Assembly: GCA_046498185.1 (NCBI GenBank) | Contig: JAWOBE010000114.1 | Coordinates: 1-25,205, forward strand | Source of the DNA: CAYXDR01 sp046498185 | GTDB lineage: Bacteria; Desulfobacterota; DSM-4660; Desulfatiglandales; Desulfatiglandaceae | Direction: 5' to 3' | DNA: 25,205 bases | In this document: positions 6,804 to 13,560 of the stretch, piece by piece | How the letters are laid out: each line of letters begins with the position of its first letter | Numbering within the stretch: the stretch's first letter is position 1 | Program-made: the position numbers and the translations under genes | Notes under the pieces: generated by a model | What the model was told of the DNA's origin: nothing | Databases searched by the model: none | What the model saw: the letters and a program-made list of their open reading frames with translations, nothing else

Positions 6804-8029
6804 GAATCCTCCCCTTGCTGAGGCCAGCGCTTAAGAAGCGTGCTTACCACCGAAGGGGAGAGGATGCAGGTTCCCGCGGTGACGATCACCATCGCACCGA
6901 ATACCTCGGGAGCCATCGCCCAGTTGCCGGCCTTAAGACCTTTATCCATGATGATCATTGAAATTTCCGCCCTGGGGACCATGCTGGCCCCGATCAACAG
7001 GCCGCCGGGAAGACCTATCATCCGCCAGAGGGGAACCACATTGGCGAGCAATTTTCCTAATATCGCCGCTGCAAGAAGTGCTGTTCCCAGGCCGAAGGCC
7101 GTTTTCATGGCTCCGGGATCCATTGAGATTCCTATGCCGATAAAAAAGAAAGGACAGAAAAATTCATAGAGAGGCAAAAAACTTGCCTCTGTTTTAACTG
7201 CATTGGGGTCTCTGCTGAAAACGAGTCCTGCGAAAAAAGCGCCTATGGCCACCGAAAAACCCAGCAATGCGGCGAAGGCGGCTATGATGAATCCGACTGC
7301 CACAACCACAAGCATCGGATCAGGACCGGCTTTGAGATTTCTAAAATAGCCAGTAATCAAAGGTTCGAGGAAACGTGAAAATAAAACACAAAAAATCCCG
7401 AATAATGTCATTTTTAAAACAAAAAAGAGCGTAAGCTTTAATGTTGTTGTCAAAAAAGCTGCTTGTGGTGCACCATTCAGAGTCCCGATGATCGTGAACA
7501 CCATAGCCATAAAAACAACGGCGGAAATGTCATCCATCTCCGCTACATCCACCAGAAGTTGACCGTTTTTTGAATTCAAAGCTCCGAATTCTTCCCATAC
7601 AGCCAGAGAAACACCTACGCTGGTCGCTGTAAGCGCCGTGGCTACGATGATACTGGTAACCAGGGGTAGCGCCAATAGATAGAATGCGGTTACAAAACCT
7701 GTCGCGCCGCTCACCAATACATTTGAGCACCACAAAACACTGGCTTTGCGAAATTGCTTGAGCAGTCCGCGTATATTGCTTTCAAGGCCTACTCTAAAAA
7801 GAAGCACAAACACCCCAAGTTTCGCCATAAAAGCGAGGATATTATCACCTTCCGGGGTTAGGAGGTTGAATTGATCGTCAGCGATTCGAATGGCAAACCC
7901 CAGCGCCAGGTATCCGATGAGAGCGGGAAGTCCCACCTTTTCCAGTCCGGCTTTGATCATCACCGCCAGCGAAATGATCACTCCCATGATCAGGATGACA
8001 ATGTGATAATGTACGCCCAATTCAGCCAC
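6800..8029 (-). CDS. CPA2-family cation/proton antiporter embedded in the N-ATPase operon
   Basis: The protein has 409 residues and about 12-13 membrane helices, with no C-terminal regulatory domain. CPA2 hallmarks are visible. TALTATSVGVS (131-141) is the unwound helix-4 motif, and the paired acids Asp166-Asp167 in DVAEMDDISAVV are the ion-binding pair of electrogenic antiporters. Lys326 in LGKLLAN is the helix-10 lysine, and ASMVPRAEISMII (348-360) is the late family signature. The likely function is Na+ (or K+)/H+ exchange at the inner membrane. The GTG start at 8029 is preceded by AAGGA and overlaps the end of atpQ by 8 bases; the stop overlaps atpR by 4 bases. It is therefore translated as part of the ATPase operon. 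This gene is not part of the canonical N-ATPase set. Substrate specificity cannot be read from sequence alone. Confidence 0.9.
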   Translation of the reverse strand: MAELGVHYHIVILIMGVIISLAVMIKAGLEKVGLPALIGYLALGFAIRIADDQFNLLTPEGDNILAFMAKLGVFVLLFRVGLESNIRGLLKQFRKASVLWCSNVLVSGATGFVTAFYLLALPLVTSIIVATALTATSVGVSLAVWEEFGALNSKNGQLLVDVAEMDDISAVVFMAMVFTIIGTLNGAPQAAFLTTTLKLTLFFVLKMTLFGIFCVLFSRFLEPLITGYFRNLKAGPDPMLVVVAVGFIIAAFAALLGFSVAIGAFFAGLVFSRDPNAVKTEASFLPLYEFFCPFFFIGIGISMDPGAMKTAFGLGTALLAAAILGKLLANVVPLWRMIGLPGGLLIGASMVPRAEISMIIMDKGLKAGNWAMAPEVFGAMVIVTAGTCILSPSVVSTLLKRWPQQGEDS

Positions 8030-8318
8030 GTCCGCTTTCCTTTTTCACCCAGTACCATGCGTTGATGCATCCGGCGATGACACCGAGAGCAAGACCCATT
8101 AAAGTCCAGGAGTAGCGGTCCTGCAAAATTTTGTCCAACCAGACGCCGGCGCCTATCCCGAGCAACGTGGGGATGGCCACAGACCAGCCTACCAGCCCGA
8201 ACATCCCCAGGCCGAACCACAGGCCGCGGTCTTTTTCACGCCGTGCCTTGATCTTACGAACTTCTTTTGCACGGACTTCTTCTGAAATTTTCTTTTTTTC
8301 ATTGGAATTGTTATCCAC
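8022..8318 (-). CDS. atpQ: N-ATPase accessory membrane protein AtpQ (AtpI-like)
   Basis: The protein has 98 residues. A charged cytoplasmic N-terminus (residues 1-30, rich in Lys, Arg and Glu) precedes two membrane helices, GMFGLVGWSVAIPTLLGIGAGVWLD and TLMGLALGVIAGCINAWYWV. These match the AtpI/AtpZ superfamily and specifically AtpQ, which sits after atpC in N-ATPase operons. The proposed role is in ring assembly or cation supply. It starts with GTG at 8318, overlapping atpC by 8 bases, and ends overlapping the antiporter gene by 8 bases. Confidence 0.88.
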   Translation of the reverse strand: MDNNSNEKKKISEEVRAKEVRKIKARREKDRGLWFGLGMFGLVGWSVAIPTLLGIGAGVWLDKILQDRYSWTLMGLALGVIAGCINAWYWVKKESGRG

Positions 8319-8703
8319 GTTTCTGGACCTCCAGAAAACGTCTCACAAAGCCTGCCTCGATGCGTGCCATAGCGCTTCGGGCTGTTTGCTCCTTTTCATC
8401 CAGGACTTTGAATTTTTCTTCCACGATACGGCGCAGTTCACCGAGCTTCCCGCCTTTGACGGCTCTTCTGACTGAGACAAAGACATTTTCTCCCGACTTC
8501 ACCAGAATCCCCTCGGATACGGCCAGGAAAACCTCTCTTTGTTCTTTACCAGTTTCGTAGGAAAGCAGGCCGGGAACAAGAGCCGTAACGAAGTCTATAT
8601 GCCTCGGCAAAAGGCAGAAAAACCCGTTTGAGTCTTCGGCATTGATTTTTTCCACGGTCTCTTCGATCAATACCTCTGTTGGTAAAAGGACCTTGAGTTT
8701 CAT
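8311..8703 (-). CDS. atpC: N-ATPase epsilon subunit
   Basis: The protein has 130 residues. Subunit epsilon binds the foot of gamma and contacts the c-ring. The N-terminal beta-sandwich is recognisable: MKLKVLLPTEVLIEETVEKI, then the family landmark GFFCLLPRHIDFVTALVPGLLSY (variant of the G..GILP.H.......PG pattern). SEGILVKSGENVFVSVRRAV ends this domain. A helical C-terminal region (residues 85-130) follows. The start overlaps the atpD stop as ATGA (8703-8700). The atpD-atpC pair at the head of the operon is the N-ATPase arrangement; in ordinary F-ATPase operons these two come last. Confidence 0.92.
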   Translation of the reverse strand: MKLKVLLPTEVLIEETVEKINAEDSNGFFCLLPRHIDFVTALVPGLLSYETGKEQREVFLAVSEGILVKSGENVFVSVRRAVKGGKLGELRRIVEEKFKVLDEKEQTARSAMARIEAGFVRRFLEVQKRG

Positions 8704-10091
8704 TTTCCGCCGTCTGCCTCTTTGATTCCACCGAGCATGTACAGGGATTTTTCGGGCCGATCGTAAAATTCATCGTTCAGGATGCGTTCACATCCATCAA
8801 GAGCATCCTCCAGCGATACCATTTTTCCTTCATTGCCTGTGAACTGCTTTGTGACGAAAAAGGGTTGGGTCAGGAATTTCTCCAATCTCCTGGCACGGTT
8901 AACGGTTCGACGGTCGTTCTGGGACAATTCCTCGATGCCGAGCATCGCAATGATGTCTTTCAATTCTTCGTATTCGGCAAGGGTTTTTCTCATTTCCTGG
9001 CCGATGCGATAATGTCTTTCTCCGGCGATGTGTGGAACCAGCATCTTGGAGCCTGACTGAAGCGGATCGATGGCCGGGTAGAGCCCCTCGCTCGCCTTTT
9101 TGCGGGAAAGAACGATTGTCGACGACAGGTGCCCGAAAGTATGCACCGCCGATGGGTCCGTGAAATCATCGGCCGGAACATACACAGCCTGAATCGATGT
9201 GATGGCCCCGCTTTCGGTGTTGCTGATTCTTTCCTCCAGTTCGGCGAGCTCCGTCCCAAGGGTCGGCTGATAGCCCAGCCTGGAGGGAAGCAACCCCAGC
9301 AGGCCGGAAACTTCCATGCCCGCCTGAATGAATCGAAAGATGTTATCGATCAAAAGAAGCACATCCTGTTTTTTTTCGTCCCTGAAATATTCAGCCATGG
9401 TCAGCGCGGCATGCCCCACCCGGAATCTTGATCCCGGCGGCTCGTTCATTTGGCCAAAAACCATGACTGTGTTTTTTAAAACCCCGGCTTCAGCCATCTC
9501 CCTGTAAAGTTCTTCTCCCTCCCGAACTCTTTCCCCGATCCCACAAAACAAGCTTACGCCTTCATGGCCCGCCACCATGTTGTTTATCATTTCCATGATC
9601 AAAACGGTTTTACCCACGCCGGCACCTCCGAAAAGTCCTCCTTTACCGCCGAGTTCCAACGGAGAAAGAAGGTCTATAGCCTTGATGCCGGTTATGAAAA
9701 TCTCCGATTTCGTTGATTGACGCTCCAGGGGCACAGGGTCTTGATGGATGGACCGCCATGTGCCGCCGGTGATTTCTTCTTTCCTGTCGATGGTTTCTCC
9801 GAAAACATTGAAAACTCTTCCGAGCAGCCTTTCACCGACCGGGACCTTCAATGAGCTTCCCGTATCTCGCAGTGCTGAACCTTCGGCGAGGCCCTGGGTG
9901 GAGGTGAGTGCAATGCCTCGAACTGTCTGTTCATCAAGATGAATCAGTGTTTCTATTACAACCTCGTCCGATTCCCCTCCGCGCAGGACTGCGAGAATCG
10001 ACGGCAGTTTTTCAGGAAAACGAACGTCCACTACGCTGCTGCGAATTGAAATAACGGTGCCAAGATTTTCTTGTTTTGCTTGATCATTCAT
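8700..10091 (-). CDS. atpD: N-ATPase beta subunit (catalytic)
   Basis: The protein has 463 residues, full length for F-type beta. It hosts the catalytic sites. Visible motifs are Walker A GGAGVGKT (155-162), catalytic Glu187 in GIGERVREG, Walker B DVLLLIDNIFRF (243-254), and a variant of the conserved stretch PSRLGYQPTLGTELAELEERI. YVPADDFTDPSAVHTFGHL follows; the last part (TFGHL rather than TFAHL) is a small deviation. The C-terminal DELSEED-like inhibitory motif is replaced by IEELSQNDRR. The first gene of the operon, it starts at ATG 10091 with only a weak ribosome binding site. It follows ppsA by 122 bp on the same strand. Confidence 0.96.
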   Translation of the reverse strand: MNDQAKQENLGTVISIRSSVVDVRFPEKLPSILAVLRGGESDEVVIETLIHLDEQTVRGIALTSTQGLAEGSALRDTGSSLKVPVGERLLGRVFNVFGETIDRKEEITGGTWRSIHQDPVPLERQSTKSEIFITGIKAIDLLSPLELGGKGGLFGGAGVGKTVLIMEMINNMVAGHEGVSLFCGIGERVREGEELYREMAEAGVLKNTVMVFGQMNEPPGSRFRVGHAALTMAEYFRDEKKQDVLLLIDNIFRFIQAGMEVSGLLGLLPSRLGYQPTLGTELAELEERISNTESGAITSIQAVYVPADDFTDPSAVHTFGHLSSTIVLSRKKASEGLYPAIDPLQSGSKMLVPHIAGERHYRIGQEMRKTLAEYEELKDIIAMLGIEELSQNDRRTVNRARRLEKFLTQPFFVTKQFTGNEGKMVSLEDALDGCERILNDEFYDRPEKSLYMLGGIKEADGGK

Positions 10092-10213
10092 AATTATTTT
10101 TTATCACTTTTCCCGTCTTCATGTAAAGTCGTATGATTTTAAAGACAAAGCTCTCCGCTTTTCTTTATGAGGCTTTTTGAAAGGCAAGGTCGCTTCCTTT
10201 CCTTATGGTGAGT
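10092..10213 (-). promoter_or_regulatory. Spacer between ppsA and the ATPase operon with weak hairpins
   Basis: This spacer must hold the ppsA terminator and/or the ATPase operon promoter, unless all are read through. On the minus strand AAAGGAAG-CGAC-CTTGCCTTT can pair (8 bp with one bulge) just after the ppsA stop. A second imperfect stem, AAAGAAAAGC/GCTTTGTCTTT, spans 10166-10141. Neither is followed by a clean U-run. I see no convincing -35/-10 pair; TTGTCT with TACATG at 17 bp is poor. Confidence 0.3.
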
Positions 10214-12616
10214 TCATGATTTTGCGATTTTTTGTTCTTCTTCGGCCACACTTTTTATTACTTTGATTACACTGTCTGGGTTCAGGGAGATTGAATCGAT
10301 GCCTTCGTGAACAAGAAACGCCGCGAAATCCGGGTAGTCGCTGGGTGCCTGCCCGCAGATGCCAACCTTGCTGCCCGCTTTATGGGCCGTCTTGATCAGC
10401 CTTTTGATCTCTTCCTTCACGGCGTCGTGCCTTTCATCAAAGAGCTCGGAAAGTTCCGATGAATCTCTGTCCACGCCCAGAACAAGTTGCGTGAGGTCGT
10501 TTGATCCGATCGAAAAACCATCGAAACGCTTCGAAAAATCCTTGGCAAGGGTGACGTTCGATGGGACCTCGGCCATCATGTATACTTCAAGCCCGGATTT
10601 CCTTCTTTCGAGCCCGTTTTCTTCCATGACTCTCAAAACTTTATCCGCTTCTTCAGGGGTCCTGCAGAAAGGAATCATCACAATTACATTTTTCATCCCG
10701 ATTTTTTCACGTACTTTACGGATTGCTTTGCATTCAAGGGCGAATCCTTCCCTGTAGCGGTCGCTGTAGTACCTGGAAGCGCCGCGGAATCCGAGCATCG
10801 GATTGTTTTCGGCCGTCTCGAATTCCTCTCCACCGATCAGGTCGGCATACTCGTTGGTTTTGAAATCGCTCATCCTGACTATGACGGGTTCCGGGTATTG
10901 GCAGGCGGCGATTTTGGAGATACCGAGTGCGAGGTGGTCGACAAAGTACTCTGTTTTATCTTCGTAGCCCTGGGTAAGTTGGTTGATTTTCTTCTTTACC
11001 TTTTGGCTCTTCAGTTTTTTGAATCGAACAAGCGCCATCGGGTGGATCTTGATTATGTTGTTGATAATGAATTCCATCCTGGCCAGCCCGATCCCGTTGC
11101 AGGGCAGGCGCCACCAGCGAAGGGCGGCGGCGGGGCTGGCGATGTTCATCATGATCCTGGTTTTCGTGTCGGGAACATTCTTCAAGTCCACTTCTTCTTC
11201 GCTGAATTCCAGAATTCCTTCGTATACGTAACCTACGTCCCCTTCGGCGCATGAAATCGTTACATCCTGGTCGTCCACCAGGGTTTCAGTCGCTTCCCCC
11301 GTGCCTACAATGGCCGGGATTCCCAGTTCCCTGCTGACGATGGCCGCATGACATGTCCTTCCGCCGTGATCTGTCACGATACCCCCGGCTTTTTTCATGA
11401 TCGGCACCCAGTCCGGGTCGGTCATTTCGGTGACAAGAATGGAGCCTTCTTTAAACCGGTCGATTTCATCGGCACCTTTTATGACACAGGTCTTTCCGGC
11501 GGAAACAGCTTCTCCGATGGCCAGACCTTCGAGGATTTTTTTGCCTTTTTCCTTCAGTGTATAAGTTTTGAGGCTCTCGGCTTCCTTCCGTGATTGCACG
11601 GTTTCCGGCCTTGCCTGTACAATGAAAAGCTCATTCAGATCACCATCCTTGGCCCATTCGATGTCCATCGGCTTCCGGTAATGTTTTTCAATTACGGTAG
11701 CCCAGCGGGCCAGTTGTAGTACTTCGCTGTCTGTGAGGACGAACAGACGGCGTTCTTTTTTCGGGGTATCCAGGTTTTTTGTGGAATGGCTTCCTCCTGT
11801 TGCATAAACCATCTTTTTTTCTTTGTCCCCGAGCGTACGGTCAATGATCGGGGTGAAAGAATCCTTACCCAGCAGCGGCTTGAAAATCATGTATTCATCA
11901 GGTGTAACGGTGCCCTGGACTACATTTTCTCCGAGTCCCCATGCGGCGTTTATCACAACTACATCCCTGAACCCTGTTTCAGTATCGATCGAAAACATCA
12001 CGCCGGATCCGGCTTTATCCGAACGGACCATTTTCTGGACTCCCACCGAGAGCGCCACTTTCATATCGTCGAAGCCGTGTTCGGCTCTATATGCGATCGC
12101 ACGGTCGGTAAAAAGAGATGCATAGCAGCGTTTGCATGCATCCATCAAATCTTCTTCTCCCCAGACGTTGAGAAAGGTTTCCTGCTGGCCCGCAAAGCTT
12201 GCTTCAGGTAAATCCTCGGCGGTGGCGCTGCTTCTGACCGCGACATCAACATCGGAATTTTCACTGTTGTACCCGTGGCTGAGTTCCTTATAGGCCTCAC
12301 GAATCTTTTCGGCGATGGCTTCCGGGAACCGAGATTTTTTGAACAATTTTCGGATCGATTTCCCGACTTTTTCCAGAGTCTTTTCCCCGTTTTTCCAGAG
12401 TTCGAGCTGTTCCTTTATCCTGATGGAAAGATCGTTTGCATCCAGAAACTCGCGATAGGCTTTCGCGGTTGTGGCGAAACCGTCCGGCACCCTAATTTTT
12501 TCTTTTTTAAGGCTCCTGATCATTTCGCCTAGAGAAGCGTTTTTACCGCCTACTTTGGCTACATCCGCCGAAGTGATGTTTTCAAACCAAGCAACGTAAT
12601 CATTGTCTTTCGCCAT
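10214..12616 (-). CDS. ppsA: Phosphoenolpyruvate synthase (pyruvate, water dikinase)
   Basis: The protein has 800 residues, normal for bacterial PEP synthases. It converts pyruvate, ATP and water to PEP, AMP and phosphate, the entry to gluconeogenesis. The N-terminal ATP-grasp part has VGGKNASLGEMI (22-33), VAVRSSATAEDLPEASFAGQ (125-144) and the end DIEWAKDGDLNELFIVQARPE (318-338). The swivelling phosphohistidine domain carries His423 in GGRTCHAAIVSRELGIPAIVG. The C-terminal PEP/pyruvate barrel has MLGFRGASRY, VMIPFCRTPEEA, GSNDLTQLVLGVDRD (704-718) and the acid/base Cys754 in GICGQAPSD. AGAGGAG 9 bases upstream of the ATG at 12616 is a strong ribosome binding site. The domain order rules out PPDK and enzyme I of the PTS. 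It may be co-transcribed with the ATPase operon downstream. Confidence 0.95.
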   Translation of the reverse strand: MAKDNDYVAWFENITSADVAKVGGKNASLGEMIRSLKKEKIRVPDGFATTAKAYREFLDANDLSIRIKEQLELWKNGEKTLEKVGKSIRKLFKKSRFPEAIAEKIREAYKELSHGYNSENSDVDVAVRSSATAEDLPEASFAGQQETFLNVWGEEDLMDACKRCYASLFTDRAIAYRAEHGFDDMKVALSVGVQKMVRSDKAGSGVMFSIDTETGFRDVVVINAAWGLGENVVQGTVTPDEYMIFKPLLGKDSFTPIIDRTLGDKEKKMVYATGGSHSTKNLDTPKKERRLFVLTDSEVLQLARWATVIEKHYRKPMDIEWAKDGDLNELFIVQARPETVQSRKEAESLKTYTLKEKGKKILEGLAIGEAVSAGKTCVIKGADEIDRFKEGSILVTEMTDPDWVPIMKKAGGIVTDHGGRTCHAAIVSRELGIPAIVGTGEATETLVDDQDVTISCAEGDVGYVYEGILEFSEEEVDLKNVPDTKTRIMMNIASPAAALRWWRLPCNGIGLARMEFIINNIIKIHPMALVRFKKLKSQKVKKKINQLTQGYEDKTEYFVDHLALGISKIAACQYPEPVIVRMSDFKTNEYADLIGGEEFETAENNPMLGFRGASRYYSDRYREGFALECKAIRKVREKIGMKNVIVMIPFCRTPEEADKVLRVMEENGLERRKSGLEVYMMAEVPSNVTLAKDFSKRFDGFSIGSNDLTQLVLGVDRDSSELSELFDERHDAVKEEIKRLIKTAHKAGSKVGICGQAPSDYPDFAAFLVHEGIDSISLNPDSVIKVIKSVAEEEQKIAKS

Positions 12617-12832
12617 TGAAAAATTCTCCTCTTTTATGGTTCAGCTTTTTCACTCCGTCATCGCCCCGGTTCAGGCAATCCCGGGCGATGGAAAGCAGTT
12701 GAGAAACCGTTGTAAATCGCTGTTCACCCACAAGCACTATAAGGGTGAAGGAAAGAGCGGCTGATTTGAATGGGTTGAATACTGTATTTTTATCGAGCCG
12801 TTTTTGCAGGGTCTTCCAGCAAAGGATGGTGT
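12617..12832 (-). promoter_or_regulatory. ppsA leader with a GC-rich hairpin at 12659-12690
   Basis: This 216-bp spacer separates the EEP-family gene from ppsA. It holds an inverted repeat with arms CATCGCCCCGG (12659-12669) and CCCGGGCGATG (12680-12690): 10 of 11 pairs, with a 10-base loop. On the transcribed minus strand it is followed by TGACGGAGTG rather than U residues, so it does not look like a standard rho-independent terminator. It sits 43 bp before the ppsA start. A 5' leader structure, a protein site, or a rho-type terminator remnant of the upstream gene are all possible. No other clear element was seen. Confidence 0.4.
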
Positions 12833-13540
12833 TTACCGCTGGGTGGAGCCGTCCACTTCACCGACGACAGGCAGATGATCCGATGCCCGCGCGGCGAGGC
12901 GGCTCCTGTGAATCCATATTTTTTTAAGCGCGTTCCGGGGTTTTACCCATATCCTGTCAAGCGGAAACACGGGCAGCCGCGAAGGAAAACTTCGGGTTAC
13001 GGGGGATTTGCCGAGAATACGGTGAAGTAGCCTGATCCCCCGATGTGCAGGAAACCATTCGTTCGTATCTCCCAGCAGTATCAGCAACCCGCTGGTTTTC
13101 CGGCTGATAACATTGGAAAGACGGGCGACCTGGTGTCGCCGTTCAGTGAATGCGAGCCCCAGGTGTGTAACGATGACCGTTATCGGTATATCCCTTATCA
13201 AAAGAACTGCTTCGATTGCTCCCCGCGGTTCCCGATGCCTGAAGCTCAGATCGATCTCGGATTTTTCAATTACGGGCCAGCGTGTAAACAACGCGTTGCC
13301 GTAGCTGCCGTTCGAATTTTTTATCGTGAATCCCGGAACAGCTTCATATGCGCTTTTTTCAGCGAGAAAATCCATCTGTGCCGACTCACTCGTGCCGTCT
13401 GAACGGTTGTCGAGTTCCTGCAATCCTATTACATCCGCCTTCAATTCATCCAGCACGATCGCGGTACGGCCTGGATCACGGCGTCGGTCGAGCCCCACAC
13501 ACTTATGAACATTGTAAGTGGCTATTCTAAATAAAGTCAA
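12833..13540 (-). CDS. Endonuclease/exonuclease/phosphatase-fold protein
   Basis: The protein has 235 residues and a complete EEP active site. The residues are Asn10 (RIATYNVHKCVG), Glu42 (VIGLQELDNRS), His126 (VIVTHLGL), Asp158 and Asn160 (LLGDTNEW), Asp195 (PLDRIWV) and Asp221-His222 (ASDHLPVVGEV). Members are Mg2+-dependent phosphodiesterases acting on nucleic acids, sphingomyelin-like lipids or inositol phosphates; the substrate here cannot be assigned. It starts at a TTG (13540). No in-frame ATG is nearby, and the N-terminus from this TTG matches the family. The gene follows the PLD-VTT gene by 20 bp, so the pair is an operon. Linkage to a phospholipase D-like membrane protein makes a phospholipid or phosphodiester role plausible. 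Confidence 0.88.
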   Translation of the reverse strand: MTLFRIATYNVHKCVGLDRRRDPGRTAIVLDELKADVIGLQELDNRSDGTSESAQMDFLAEKSAYEAVPGFTIKNSNGSYGNALFTRWPVIEKSEIDLSFRHREPRGAIEAVLLIRDIPITVIVTHLGLAFTERRHQVARLSNVISRKTSGLLILLGDTNEWFPAHRGIRLLHRILGKSPVTRSFPSRLPVFPLDRIWVKPRNALKKIWIHRSRLAARASDHLPVVGEVDGSTQR

Positions 13541-13560
13541 AGGATGCCATTGATCGTTTA

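Noticed and set aside
6800..8029. The possibility that the antiporter between atpQ and atpR is an assembly join.
   Set aside because: Overlapping start and stop codons on both sides (8 and 4 bases) in the same orientation are very unlikely from a misassembly.
12659..12690. Reading the ppsA-leader hairpin as a rho-independent terminator of the upstream EEP gene.
   Set aside because: No U-run follows on the transcribed strand, and it lies more than 140 bp after the stop codon.
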